Origin: Gammaproteobacteria bacterium
GTDB lineage: Bacteria > Pseudomonadota > Gammaproteobacteria > HK1
Assembly (NCBI GenBank): GCA_020444775.1
Contig: JAGRHX010001169.1
Span: forward strand, 1-6,385
Length of the DNA stretch: 6,385 nucleotides
Direction: 5' to 3'
This document shows, piece by piece, positions 1 to 5,949 of this stretch. The stretch's first letter is position 1. Every line of letters begins with the position of its first letter. The notes under the pieces were generated by a model, which saw only the letters and a program-made list of their open reading frames with translations, ran no database searches and was not told the origin of the DNA. A program made the translations under genes and the position numbers.

Positions 1-2
1 CG

Positions 3-365
3 CTGTGCCAGCGCACGGGATGCGGGCTGTTGCTGGACGTCAACAATGTGCACGTCTCGGCCATCAATCACCATCGTGACCCGCATGCCGATCTTGCTGC
101 GCTGCCACTGCACGCGGCCCGCGAGATCCACCTGGCAGGACATGCCGTGGATGCCGGCCCGGCCGGCGACACGCTGCTCATCGACAGTCACGATCGGCGG
201 GTCGATGCCGCGGTCTGGGGGTTGTACGAACGCGCCCTGGCGCTCACCGGTCCGCTTGCCACGCTCATCGAATGGGACAAGGACGTACCGGCCTGGCCGG
301 TCCTGGTCGCCGAGGCGGGCAGCGCCGAGGCACGTCTGCGGGCTTGCGCCGGGGCTGCCGCATGA
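3..365 (+). CDS. bufB: BufB-like DUF692/MNIO maturase, C-terminal part (5'-truncated by window edge)
   Basis: This frame is open from the first complete codon at 3 to the TGA at 363-365 and gives the last 120 residues of a longer protein; the true start lies upstream. It carries the conserved C-terminal signatures of the DUF692 (MNIO) TIM-barrel family: LLDVNN at 30-47, IHLAGH at 126-143, IDSHD at 180-194 and IEWD at 267-278. In this family such Asp, Asn, His and Glu residues bind the iron centre. By family knowledge, MNIO enzymes oxidatively modify cysteines of a ribosomal peptide. In bufferin operons the substrate is a DUF2282 peptide that then sequesters copper; thiooxazole-type products have been reported. 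The stop codon overlaps the start of the DUF2063 gene (ATGA), the usual bufB-bufC arrangement. Family assignment is strong; the Buf subtype rests on the DUF2063 and DoxX neighbours. Confidence 0.88.
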   Translation: MCQRTGCGLLLDVNNVHVSAINHHRDPHADLAALPLHAAREIHLAGHAVDAGPAGDTLLIDSHDRRVDAAVWGLYERALALTGPLATLIEWDKDVPAWPVLVAEAGSAEARLRACAGAAA

Positions 366-1165
366 CATCGCTGGCAGACATCCAGGACGCCTTCACTGCC
401 GCGCTGCGCGAACCTCATCAGCCCACGCCCCCGGCGCTGACAGCGGATTGCAGCGGGCACGCGCGCGGCTTCGACGTCTACCGCAACAACCGGGCCAGCA
501 CGCTGGTGGATGCGTTGGCCGCGGTCCATCCAGCCGTTCAGCGCCTGGTGGGCGAGGCCTTCTTTCGGGCCGCGGCCAGGCTCTTCATCGACCAGGAACC
601 ACCGCGTGGCCCGCTACTGCACTGCTACGGCGCCGGCTTCGGCGATTTTCTCGATGCTTTTCCGCCAGCCTCGACGGTACCCTATCTGGGCGACATGGCC
701 CGTCTCGAGTGGTCGTATCTGCGCGCATACCACGCCGCGGATGAAACGCCGCTCGCCATCGAGGCGCTGGCCGAGGTGCCAACCGAGCATCTGGCGACGA
801 TAGCCTTGCGACTACATCCCGCGGTCACGCTACACCGTTCGCGCTGGCCGATCGGATCCCTGTGGTCGCAGCTGCTCGCCGCCACCGATCCGCGCGAGCT
901 CGACATGAGCTGTCGCGAGGACGTGCTGGTTGCGCGTCGGCTGATCAGTGTCGAGGTCCGGGTGCTGCCCGAAGGCGCCTTTGAGCTCGTCGCGGCGCTG
1001 GCCGAAGGCGCGACACTCGCGCAGGCCGTCGAACGTGCCAGCGCCACAGGCCTCGATTTCGACCTCGCGTCACAACTGCGCGGGCTCTTCGACGCTGGCG
1101 CAATCGCAGGTTTCCACCCCACACGGAGAGAACAACATGATTGCCTACCTGTCCGCGCTGCATGA
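362..1165 (+). CDS. bufC: BufC-like DUF2063 protein, partner of the MNIO maturase
   Basis: A complete 267-residue protein, within the usual size of DUF2063 proteins. The ATG at 362 overlaps the stop of the preceding gene (ATGA) and has no clear Shine-Dalgarno, so translation is probably coupled; this and the match of residue 1 onward to the family decide the start, although the frame is open further upstream. The N-terminal DUF2063 region (about 5-100) has VYRNN at 39-43, an L-V-G-E-x-F-F block at 62-68 and a YG-x-x-F segment at 89-93. YLGDMARLEW at 108-117 is another typical block. The C-terminal part (about 140-250) is a helical and beta domain of the kind that binds the precursor peptide. 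By family knowledge BufC partners the MNIO enzyme and presents the substrate. The last 29 nt overlap the next gene. No signal peptide or membrane segment is visible, so a cytoplasmic location is expected. Confidence 0.88.
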   Translation: MTSLADIQDAFTAALREPHQPTPPALTADCSGHARGFDVYRNNRASTLVDALAAVHPAVQRLVGEAFFRAAARLFIDQEPPRGPLLHCYGAGFGDFLDAFPPASTVPYLGDMARLEWSYLRAYHAADETPLAIEALAEVPTEHLATIALRLHPAVTLHRSRWPIGSLWSQLLAATDPRELDMSCREDVLVARRLISVEVRVLPEGAFELVAALAEGATLAQAVERASATGLDFDLASQLRGLFDAGAIAGFHPTRREQHDCLPVRAA

Positions 1166-1706
1166 GCGCACCTTCGAGACCATCGAGAAACAAGCCGAAG
1201 GCTGGCTGACCGGGCTGACCGCGCGCTTCGTCTTCGCCGCGGTGCTATTGGTGTACTACCTGAACTCGGCAAGCACCAAGGTCGGCGACGGCGCGTTCGG
1301 CTTCCTGTCGATTACCGACAACGCCTACTTCCAGATCCTGCCGAGCGTGGTCGAGGCACATGGTTTCGACGTCACGCAGGTACCGTTCTTTCCCTACGGG
1401 CTGGTCGTCGCGGCCGGCACCTACAGCGAGTTCCTGCTCCCGACGCTCATCGTCCTCGGCCTGTTCACCCGTATCGCCGCGCTCGGGATGATTGGCTTCA
1501 CCATCGTCCAGAGCTTCGTCGACATCGCCTATCACGGCGTGGACATGACGACCGTGGGCGCCTGGTTCGACCGCTTCTCCGACGCCGCCATACTCGACCA
1601 GCGCGCTTTGTGGATCTTCCTGCTGCTGTATCTGGTCGCGCATGGACCGGGACGATGCTCACTGGACGCGTTGCTGGCTGCTCGACGGGATCGGCAGCCG
1701 CAGTAA
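1137..1706 (+). CDS. DoxX-family membrane protein of the bufferin operon
   Basis: A 189-residue integral membrane protein. The ATG at 1137 follows a GGAGAG ribosome binding site at 1125-1130 and lies inside the end of bufC (29-nt overlap), which fixes the start; the frame upstream of it is only bufC read out of phase. Four hydrophobic segments are visible, at roughly 27-43, 86-108, 112-130 and 157-170, the four-helix plan of DoxX proteins. A soluble stretch at about 44-80 separates helices 1 and 2, and a basic tail ends the protein. DoxX members commonly close bufABC/gigABCD operons (gigD in Caulobacter). Their exact role is unsettled; helping redox or copper handling at the inner membrane is a guess from context. 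Family call good, function open. Confidence 0.83.
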   Translation: MIAYLSALHERTFETIEKQAEGWLTGLTARFVFAAVLLVYYLNSASTKVGDGAFGFLSITDNAYFQILPSVVEAHGFDVTQVPFFPYGLVVAAGTYSEFLLPTLIVLGLFTRIAALGMIGFTIVQSFVDIAYHGVDMTTVGAWFDRFSDAAILDQRALWIFLLLYLVAHGPGRCSLDALLAARRDRQPQ

Positions 1707-1799
1707 TCGACCTCGGTTCCGCGCCCCATCGACGCTGACAAGCAGCACAGCTCGGAGACGATCATTCAAGAACGCTGCGTAGAGGACGAGTACATCCCC

Positions 1800-1870
1800 G
1801 TCCACGAAACCCACCTTCGACAAGACCGTGGCCAGCCACCATCGGCCGAGTTCGAGTCAGGTTCGTGGAC
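1800..1870. repeat. Spaced 9-bp perfect inverted repeat
   Basis: GTCCACGAA at 1800-1808 is the exact reverse complement of TTCGTGGAC at 1862-1870, with 53 bases between. One further base pairs each side if a one-base bulge is allowed. There is no T-run after it. It could be a transcript hairpin with a large apical region, the footprint of a former mobile element, or chance. Confidence 0.3.
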
Positions 1871-1944
1871 CACTGACCCGAGACCTGATGAATCAGACGA
1901 GCGATGCTCGGTCTGCACACAGACGTCAGCGGCGTTCAGCCGAG

Positions 1945-1950
1945 AAGGAG
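1945..1950 (+). promoter_or_regulatory. Strong Shine-Dalgarno that selects a TTG start
   Basis: AAGGAG lies 7 bases before the TTG at 1958. No ATG or GTG stands at a suitable distance in that frame. It is the main reason for starting the lipoprotein at 1958 and not at the in-frame ATG at 1904, which lacks such a site. Confidence 0.65.
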
Positions 1951-1957
1951 ACTCCTC

Positions 1958-2545
1958 TTGCGCCTGCGGCAGTTCACAGCGTTGCTGTTCATTGCGACCC
2001 TGAGCGGATGCTTCTGGGTCTCCTCGCCCCCGGATCTGACCACCGCGAACGCGCCGGCCGAGCTGGTGGTCATCTGGGACCAGCAGGTCGCGCCGGACCG
2101 ATTGGAACGCAAGGCCTGGCGCACGACCGAACACGAGGCACTGCGGCAGCTGACCGCCGCGCTGGACACCAGCTCCTGGCAGAGCTCCAGCGTGCTGCCG
2201 CGAGCGCACGGCACCCGCATCATCCTCCGCCTGGAATCTGGCCGGGTCTGGGAGATCGTCATGCCCACCGGGCGAAAGCCACGGTTTGGCATGTTCGACC
2301 GTGGCGACACCGGTCGTGCCGGCAGCATCGCCTACTCATCGGCATTCGTGCAGACGCTGACCAGGATGATCGAGGCCCAGAGCGACGGACCGGTCGATCT
2401 CGGCAAGGAGCACTGGCGCGAGATCGCCAAGGGAACGCTGACCCGAACGAGATCGCCGGCCGCCCAGACGCAGATCGACCGCTACCCGGGGTTCCCCGAG
2501 GTCGTGTACCACGCCAAGAGCAAGAGCTTCGAGTACGCGCGCTGA
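1958..2545 (+). CDS. Putative lipoprotein of unknown function
   Basis: From the TTG at 1958 the product has 195 residues and begins MRLRQFTALLFIATLSGC. This is a short basic n-region, a hydrophobic core and a lipobox L-S-G-C with Cys18 as the lipidated residue (codon at 2009-2011). Starting at the ATG at 1904 would add 18 residues including several arginines and would spoil this layout. The mature part has a predicted mixed alpha/beta character, with a beta-rich stretch around the segment IILRLESGRVWEIVMPTG, and ends in a charged tail. I recognise no domain. The export signal implies a membrane-anchored periplasmic or outer-membrane protein. It stands alone, 251 bases after the buf operon and 213 bases before the Fic gene, so a link to copper handling is not shown. 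The gene looks intact. Confidence 0.72.
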   Translation: MRLRQFTALLFIATLSGCFWVSSPPDLTTANAPAELVVIWDQQVAPDRLERKAWRTTEHEALRQLTAALDTSSWQSSSVLPRAHGTRIILRLESGRVWEIVMPTGRKPRFGMFDRGDTGRAGSIAYSSAFVQTLTRMIEAQSDGPVDLGKEHWREIAKGTLTRTRSPAAQTQIDRYPGFPEVVYHAKSKSFEYAR

Positions 2546-2758
2546 GCGACGAGGTCAGCTGGACGGTCCCGGTGGGCCGCGGCGCGTGAGGCATGCATCG
2601 GCTTGCCGGCTTGCTGGCGATGGTGGCACGCACTTCGGTGGCAACAGACGAGTCGCAGACGCCTGACAGGCCACCGTCGGTAAAGCTGGTCTGCTCTACC
2701 ACCCGTTCTGATAAAGGATGCTTTACTATCTCAGAAAGATGGTAAAGGCTCTTTTATC
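2546..2758. other. Intergenic region upstream of the Fic gene
   Basis: These 213 bases separate the lipoprotein and Fic genes. The right end is clearly more AT-rich than the rest and holds the inverted repeat described separately. A 50-codon frame (ATG at 2593, stop at 2743-2745) runs through it, but I do not call it a gene. No terminator with a T-run is visible after the lipoprotein. Confidence 0.5.
2710..2758. promoter_or_regulatory. Nested inverted repeat, probable operator of the Fic gene
   Basis: CTTTACTATC at 2721-2730 pairs with GATGGTAAAG at 2738-2747 (9 of 10 bases, 7-base loop). Outside it, GATAAA at 2710-2715 pairs with TTTATC at 2753-2758. Four related AAAG/CTTT half-sites in alternating orientation therefore end directly at the ATG. 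The placement over the presumed promoter and ribosome binding region (AAAGG at 2744-2748) suits a repressor site or a translation-blocking hairpin. The Fic protein's own C-terminal helix-turn-helix-like region makes autoregulation a reasonable inference; no binding protein is shown by the sequence. Confidence 0.5.
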
Positions 2759-3910
2759 ATGGCCCCCCAGCCCACCGGCCGATATGTCACCGCCTCGGTA
2801 GCCGGCGAATCGTTCCAGGCCTTCATCCCCGAACCGATACCGCCGAATCTGAGTGCTCGCCAGCTCGCCACGCTGGACGAGCCGCTGCGTGCGGCGGCAT
2901 CGGCGCTGGACCGGCTCGCTCTGGCCGGGGACATGATCCCCTCGCTCGAGTGGTTCATCTATGCCTTCGTCCGCAAGGAGGCGTTGCTGTCCTCGGAGAT
3001 CGAGGGCACCCAGGCAACCCTGGTGGACGTGCTTGCCTGGGAGCAGACCGATCAAACCGGAAGCTCCCGCATCGAGGACATCGAGGAGGTCGCGAACTAC
3101 GTCGCGGCCGTCAACCACGCCTTCGAGCAGCTCCGCTCGCCCAGGGGCACGCCCATCTCGATCCGGCTGCTGAATGATTGCCACCGGATCCTGATGCAGG
3201 GCGTGCGTGGGGCCAACAAGCAACCGGGCGCGCTGCGCCGCTCACAGAACTGGATCGGCGGCAGCCATCCCGGCAACGCCACGTTCGTGCCACCACCGCC
3301 ACAGCACGTCCCCGACCTGCTGGGCGATCTGGAGACCTACATCCACGCCGAGGACGAGCTGGCGCCGCTGCTACGCATCGCGCTGGTGCACGTGCAGTTC
3401 GAGACCATCCATCCCTATCTGGACGGCAACGGCCGGCTCGGCCGGATGCTGATCGCGCTGCTGCTCGATCATTGGGACCTGCTGAAGAGCCCGCTGCTCT
3501 ATCTGAGCCTGTACCTCGAGCAGCACCAGGCTGACTACTACCGCTGTCTGTCGGCCATCCGCACCGAAGGCGACTGGCTCGGCTGGCTGCGATTCTTCCT
3601 GGATGGCGTTGCGGCGATCGCCGACGACGCGACCAGGACGGCACGTGGCCTCTACGCCCGCGTGAGTCAGGACCGCCAGATCCTGCTCGCCACGCCCGGT
3701 GCCACGATCACGGCCATCCAGCTCTTCGAGCAACTGCCCGAGCATCCGGTCATCAACGTGCAGCGGGTCACCCGGCTGCTCTCGGTCAGCAAGCCGACCG
3801 CCGGCAAGGCGATCGAGGTGCTGATGAAGGCCGGGGTTCTGAGCGAGGTGGGTGAGCGGCGGCGCGATCGTCTTTATCGGTATTCGGGGTATCTGGAGGT
3901 GCTGGGCTGA
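2759..3910 (+). CDS. Fic-family protein adenylyltransferase with built-in inhibitory motif
   Basis: A complete 383-residue protein. It has a Fic N-terminal domain (about 8-90) with the self-inhibition motif S78-x-x-x-E82-G83, in which the Glu blocks ATP binding in class II Fic proteins. The central Fic fold carries the full catalytic motif H218-P-Y-L-D-G-N-G-R-L-G-R229, with His218 as catalytic base and the Asp, Asn and Arg residues for Mg-ATP. The WIGG...ATFVPPPP segment (165-180) is the usual substrate-positioning flap. The C-terminal 90 residues form a winged-helix-like region with a VTRLLSVSKPTAGKAIEVL helix-turn-helix pattern (337-355). Domain order and length resemble SoFic of Shewanella. 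By family knowledge it transfers AMP from ATP to a hydroxyl side chain of a target protein; the target here is unknown. The ATG at 2759 sits at the end of an inverted repeat and has a modest AAAGG site 10 bases upstream. All key residues are present, so it should be active. Confidence 0.93.
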   Translation: MAPQPTGRYVTASVAGESFQAFIPEPIPPNLSARQLATLDEPLRAAASALDRLALAGDMIPSLEWFIYAFVRKEALLSSEIEGTQATLVDVLAWEQTDQTGSSRIEDIEEVANYVAAVNHAFEQLRSPRGTPISIRLLNDCHRILMQGVRGANKQPGALRRSQNWIGGSHPGNATFVPPPPQHVPDLLGDLETYIHAEDELAPLLRIALVHVQFETIHPYLDGNGRLGRMLIALLLDHWDLLKSPLLYLSLYLEQHQADYYRCLSAIRTEGDWLGWLRFFLDGVAAIADDATRTARGLYARVSQDRQILLATPGATITAIQLFEQLPEHPVINVQRVTRLLSVSKPTAGKAIEVLMKAGVLSEVGERRRDRLYRYSGYLEVLG

Positions 3911-4120
3911 AGGTGGGGCAACGTCAGCTGTCACTGTCAACGTCGTGGCCTGGGGCCGGCTCAAAACAGCTTGATATCGGGTACGAGGTCCACTCGAAAC
4001 CTCTGGTCCCACTGCGTATCCAGATTCCTGACTGCGCCAGTCCATGGGAAGGATCGGTACCCAGATCCTGCCCGACCCCTTCTGCAGCCGATTGCTCTAT
4101 CGCTAAGGAGGACTATCGTG
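3911..4120. other. Intergenic region containing leader repeat copy A
   Basis: These 210 bases lie between the Fic gene and the accessory array. About half is the leader repeat (4014-4107). The first 100 bases after the Fic stop show no gene or terminator that I can support. Its left half does not align convincingly with the sequence before copy B. Confidence 0.5.
4014..4107. repeat. Leader repeat, copy A
   Basis: This 94-bp block matches 4749-4842 without gaps at 83 of 94 positions (offset 735). It begins GCGTATCCAGATTCCTGACT and ends CGCTAAG. After that the two copies diverge, although a patch at 4120-4134 (GATGC...GAT) again resembles 4848-4862. Each copy stands immediately before a toxin-type gene or remnant, so the block looks like the 5' leader of a duplicated RHS unit. 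Whether it is a promoter, an untranslated RNA element or only inherited flank is not visible. Confidence 0.8.
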
Positions 4121-4204
4121 ATGCGCCCTGATAGCACTGACGGCCGCCCCACTGTAGAGATCCAGCACGGCAAGAGAAGGATCAAGGTGCGCTATGGAGA
4201 CTGA
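4121..4204 (+). pseudogene. Short ORF, possible C-terminal remnant of an RHS toxin
   Basis: A 27-codon frame begins at ATG 4121 (or GTG 4118) after a strong AAGGAGG site at 4105-4111, and ends at TGA 4202-4204. The peptide reads MRPDSTDGRPTVEIQ and then a very basic GKRRIKVRYGD tail. Such a beta-strand-plus-basic ending is common at the C-terminus of polymorphic toxins. The frame is open upstream through copy A to 3971, and the repeat homology breaks at about 4108. This suggests an internal deletion that joined the leader to the last codons of a toxin. It overlaps the next gene by 11 nt, as toxin and immunity genes often do. Alternatively it is a small leader peptide that couples translation to the next gene. 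I do not recognise a family. Confidence 0.4.
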
Positions 4205-4586
4205 GCAGTTTGCCCCTCATGTGCTAGGAACCGGACTGGGCCTCTCCATCGCCCTGGACTGTTTGGAGTACAAGGAAGGGATACTCCGACTACATCTATC
4301 TGCTCGTGAGCAACAAGGCTGCGGCATTTGTCTGCAATTCAGTGACGCGCTGTACTTCTCGGTCTCCGATGAAGGGGATCGAATGCGTTCTCTGCGCCTC
4401 GTCTCAGAAATTCGTTCCTCTCGCCTATTCACCGCAGAGCATTCGACACTGCTAGATTGGTTTTTACTGGAAACCTTCAGTGCACGTTCGAAGGATGGGC
4501 TCACTCATTACGTGCTTCTGACGGAAGATGAGTGGGTAGATGTGCTATCACTATCCGAGCCGACGCTGGACTCGGACCAGGGCTGA
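4194..4586 (+). CDS. Hypothetical protein, candidate immunity protein of unit 1
   Basis: A 130-residue acidic, cytoplasmic-looking protein with no signal peptide or membrane helix. The ATG at 4194 overlaps the end of the preceding short frame, and GGAG-like bases are absent, so translation is probably coupled to that frame. It has alternating hydrophobic strands (ALYFSVSDE at 52-60, LRLVSEI at 67-73, LTHYVLLTEDEW at 103-114) ending in a short acidic tail. Size, charge and position straight after a toxin-like tail fit an RHS-associated immunity protein. I do not recognise a specific family, and no partner toxin survives intact in the window. Its GC content is visibly lower than that of the Fic and buf genes, which supports horizontal acquisition. 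It could also be an unrelated small accessory gene. Confidence 0.6.
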   Translation: METEQFAPHVLGTGLGLSIALDCLEYKEGILRLHLSAREQQGCGICLQFSDALYFSVSDEGDRMRSLRLVSEIRSSRLFTAEHSTLLDWFLLETFSARSKDGLTHYVLLTEDEWVDVLSLSEPTLDSDQG

Positions 4587-4680
4587 ACCGTCCTGGATTA
4601 CCGGCTCACTCGTCGGTCTGAGTCGGGCTACCACCGTCGGAGACATCTATGCGAGGTGTGAGCGGTGCGTCAGTAGGCAC

Positions 4681-4734
4681 GCGACCGCCAGACGAATCTG
4701 GCCGGTCGGGCTTACGATCCGGATCGAGGCGTAC
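4681..4734. repeat. Upstream leader block, copy C (matches 6306-6359)
   Basis: This 54-bp block matches the right-edge block without gaps at 45 of 54 positions (offset 1625). It contains the palindrome GATCCGGATC and ends 14 bases before copy B. It therefore looks like the 5' half of one larger leader of about 160 bp (4681-4842). I cannot find a convincing counterpart before copy A. Confidence 0.7.
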
Positions 4735-4748
4735 TCCGGGACCCGACA

Positions 4749-4842
4749 GCGTATCCAGATTCCTGACTGCGCCGGACCATGGGAAGGGCCCGTACCCAGA
4801 TCCTGGCCGCCCCCTTCTGCAACCGGTCGCTCTGTCGCTAAG
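4749..4842. repeat. Leader repeat, copy B
   Basis: The second copy of the 94-bp block found at 4014-4107; the 11 differences include several transitions. It ends 69 bases before the ATG of the RHS-core gene. Its position relative to that gene is the reason for calling the block an RHS-unit leader. Confidence 0.8.
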
Positions 4843-4911
4843 CTGCGGATGCATCCCGATGGGGTACAGCGCCGGCGGACCCCCGGCAATGGTGACAGAG
4901 GAGTCCCACGC

Positions 4912-5472
4912 ATGGACGGCATTTCCTTCCGCACGCTCGCGCCTACCGCAACGCGCACATTAAGCAGTGCTGCGGCACGGCACACAACATCCAAAGCGCC
5001 AACGTTTGAAGTCGAACCGGTAGCCGCCAGAGTGGGCTGGCTGGTGCTTGTGCTCGTGATAGCGCTCACCGTGTTTGCGCCCATGGAGATTGCGGCACAG
5101 AGATACAAAATCACCTACGTTCACAACGATCATTTGGGACGACCAATAGCTGGGTCAGACACCGAAGGACGTGTCCTTTGGCAGGTTGAATATGGGCCCT
5201 TCGGAAGCATTATCGGCCACACGGGTGAAGTACCCGAAATCGGAGCCTTCCCGGGGCAGTACCGAGAAAGCCAAACGGAATTGAGCTACAACTATCACCG
5301 ATGGTACGAGTCGGCGAACGGTCGCTATATCAGGTCGGATCCGATTGGACTCACAGGGGGACTCAATCCGTACGCTTACGTGGATAGCAATCCGCTAGGT
5401 CGCACCGATCGGTCCGGGCTCTTCGTGGACTCGGTACGAGCCGCTTGCTCACAGGATCCGCTCTTCTGTTAG
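4912..5472 (+). CDS. Short membrane-anchored RHS-core protein, ended by an in-frame TAG
   Basis: The ATG at 4912 follows an AGAGGAG site (4897-4903) with 8 bases spacing; upstream in-frame starts such as ATG 4849 lack one. The frame gives 186 residues before TAG 5470-5472. Residues 43-58 are a hydrophobic segment followed by APMEIAAQ, so a signal anchor or signal peptide. Residues 67-99 are a YD/RHS repeat (YVHNDHLGRP to YGPFG). Residues 125-170 are the RHS-associated core (YNYHRWY, GRYIRSDPIGL, NPYAYV). The usual cleavage-site motif DPxGL is changed to D-R-S-G-L (166-170). Full RHS proteins exceed 1000 residues, so this is an orphan tip module without the shell. The same frame continues after TAG into a toxin domain, so the gene is probably a broken toxin of about 345 residues. 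An immunity-like gene follows. How such a short RHS would be delivered is unclear. Confidence 0.82.
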   Translation: MDGISFRTLAPTATRTLSSAAARHTTSKAPTFEVEPVAARVGWLVLVLVIALTVFAPMEIAAQRYKITYVHNDHLGRPIAGSDTEGRVLWQVEYGPFGSIIGHTGEVPEIGAFPGQYRESQTELSYNYHRWYESANGRYIRSDPIGLTGGLNPYAYVDSNPLGRTDRSGLFVDSVRAACSQDPLFC

Positions 5473-5949
5473 GAAACCTTTGGCGATTGGTACAGTACCC
5501 CACCGACGGATGGGGCATGTGAGTTCGAACCGCCCCAAACCGGGAGGAAGTCCTGGCAGCCTTGGATCTACACTGGCGTTACGCTCGCCGGGATACTGAG
5601 CAGCAGAGGCAAGGGACTCTTTCTGCGCGGCAAGTCGCGACGCGATCAGACGCCACCGGACGTTACCTTACCGTCACGCAGAGCTGCGCTTCGCGAGGCA
5701 ATGAGACGATTCCAGGCAGAGACTTCGAAACCGAACAGCTTCTCGCGCCAGCCGGTATATGGTGGAAATCCGAATCTGAGAGGGCCGAACGGTGAACCGT
5801 ATGAAGTCATCCTGCTTCGGGACAGACATGGTCGCGACGTAAGAATAGAGCATCATAAATGGGGACATGAATTCAGGGACGATAACACGTACGAACTTCC
5901 CCATTTCACAGGACCAACCGGCGAACACATATCCTATGAGCGAAAATGA
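5473..5949 (+). pseudogene. RHS C-terminal toxin tip, separated from its core by one TAG
   Basis: Directly after TAG 5470-5472 the RHS frame stays open for 158 sense codons to TGA 5947-5949. The first 60 residues are a linker with a weak hydrophobic patch (WIYTGVTLAGIL). From LPSRRAALREAMRRF (66-80) it resembles the start of a common RHS tip domain. It continues GPNGEPYEVILL (104-115), IEHHKWGHEF (125-134), ELPHF (141-145) and GEHISYE (150-156). Conserved-looking Glu126, His127, His128, His132, His144 and His152 suggest a metal-dependent nuclease; from memory the pattern is closest to HNH/endonuclease VII-fold polymorphic toxins. That is an inference. Without read-through the tip could only be made from ATG 5701 (82 residues, GCGAGG at 5691-5696), which drops the linker and the domain start. 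No ATG, GTG or TTG occurs earlier in frame. Confidence 0.62.

Larger units (their letters stand above)
1707..1957. other. Intergenic region after the bufferin operon
   Basis: These 251 bases lie between the DoxX stop and the lipoprotein start. Short open frames on both strands show no recognisable protein and no convincing ribosome binding site. There is no GC-rich hairpin followed by a T-run, so the end of the buf transcript is not visible. The one structured item is a spaced inverted repeat (1800-1808 with 1862-1870). The promoter for the downstream lipoprotein should lie here, but I cannot pick -35 and -10 boxes with confidence. Confidence 0.5.
4587..4911. other. 325-bp intergenic region holding the unit 2 leader
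   Basis: No gene is supported here. It contains two repeat-related blocks: 4681-4734, which recurs at the right edge of the window, and copy B at 4749-4842. The frame of the downstream RHS gene is open through this region back to 4540, but there is no start codon with a ribosome binding site and the sequence reads as leader. A perfect palindrome GATCCGGATC lies at 4716-4725. Confidence 0.55.

Noticed and set aside
1800..1870. Spaced inverted repeat as a terminator of the buf operon.
   Set aside because: The spacer is 53 bases, there is no T-run, and it starts about 95 bases after the DoxX stop.
1828..2589. A 253-codon plus-strand frame covering the lipoprotein gene.
   Set aside because: It is very rich in Arg, Ala and Gly, a typical shadow of a high-GC gene in another frame. 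The lipoprotein frame has a signal peptide and ribosome binding site; this one has neither.
2593..2745. A 50-codon frame beginning MHRLAGLLAMVA with a weak signal-like start, upstream of the Fic gene.
   Set aside because: Its end runs through the Fic operator-like repeat, codon use shifts half way, the ribosome binding site is weak and the peptide resembles nothing I know.
3111..3644. Long minus-strand frames opposite the Fic gene.
   Set aside because: Arg-, Ala- and Ser-rich antisense shadows of a clear 383-residue Fic protein with a full catalytic motif.
4014..4842. Possible coding nature of the leader repeats, because 6 of 11 differences between copies A and B fall in the third position of one frame.
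   Set aside because: The 9 differences between copies C and D do not favour the same frame on either strand, and no frame has a start with a ribosome binding site. Counts are too small to claim coding.
4647..5114. A 155-codon minus-strand frame opposite the RHS leader and RHS start, with short stretches similar between repeat copies.
   Set aside because: Similarity is explained by the DNA repeats; half of the frame is antisense to a well-supported gene.
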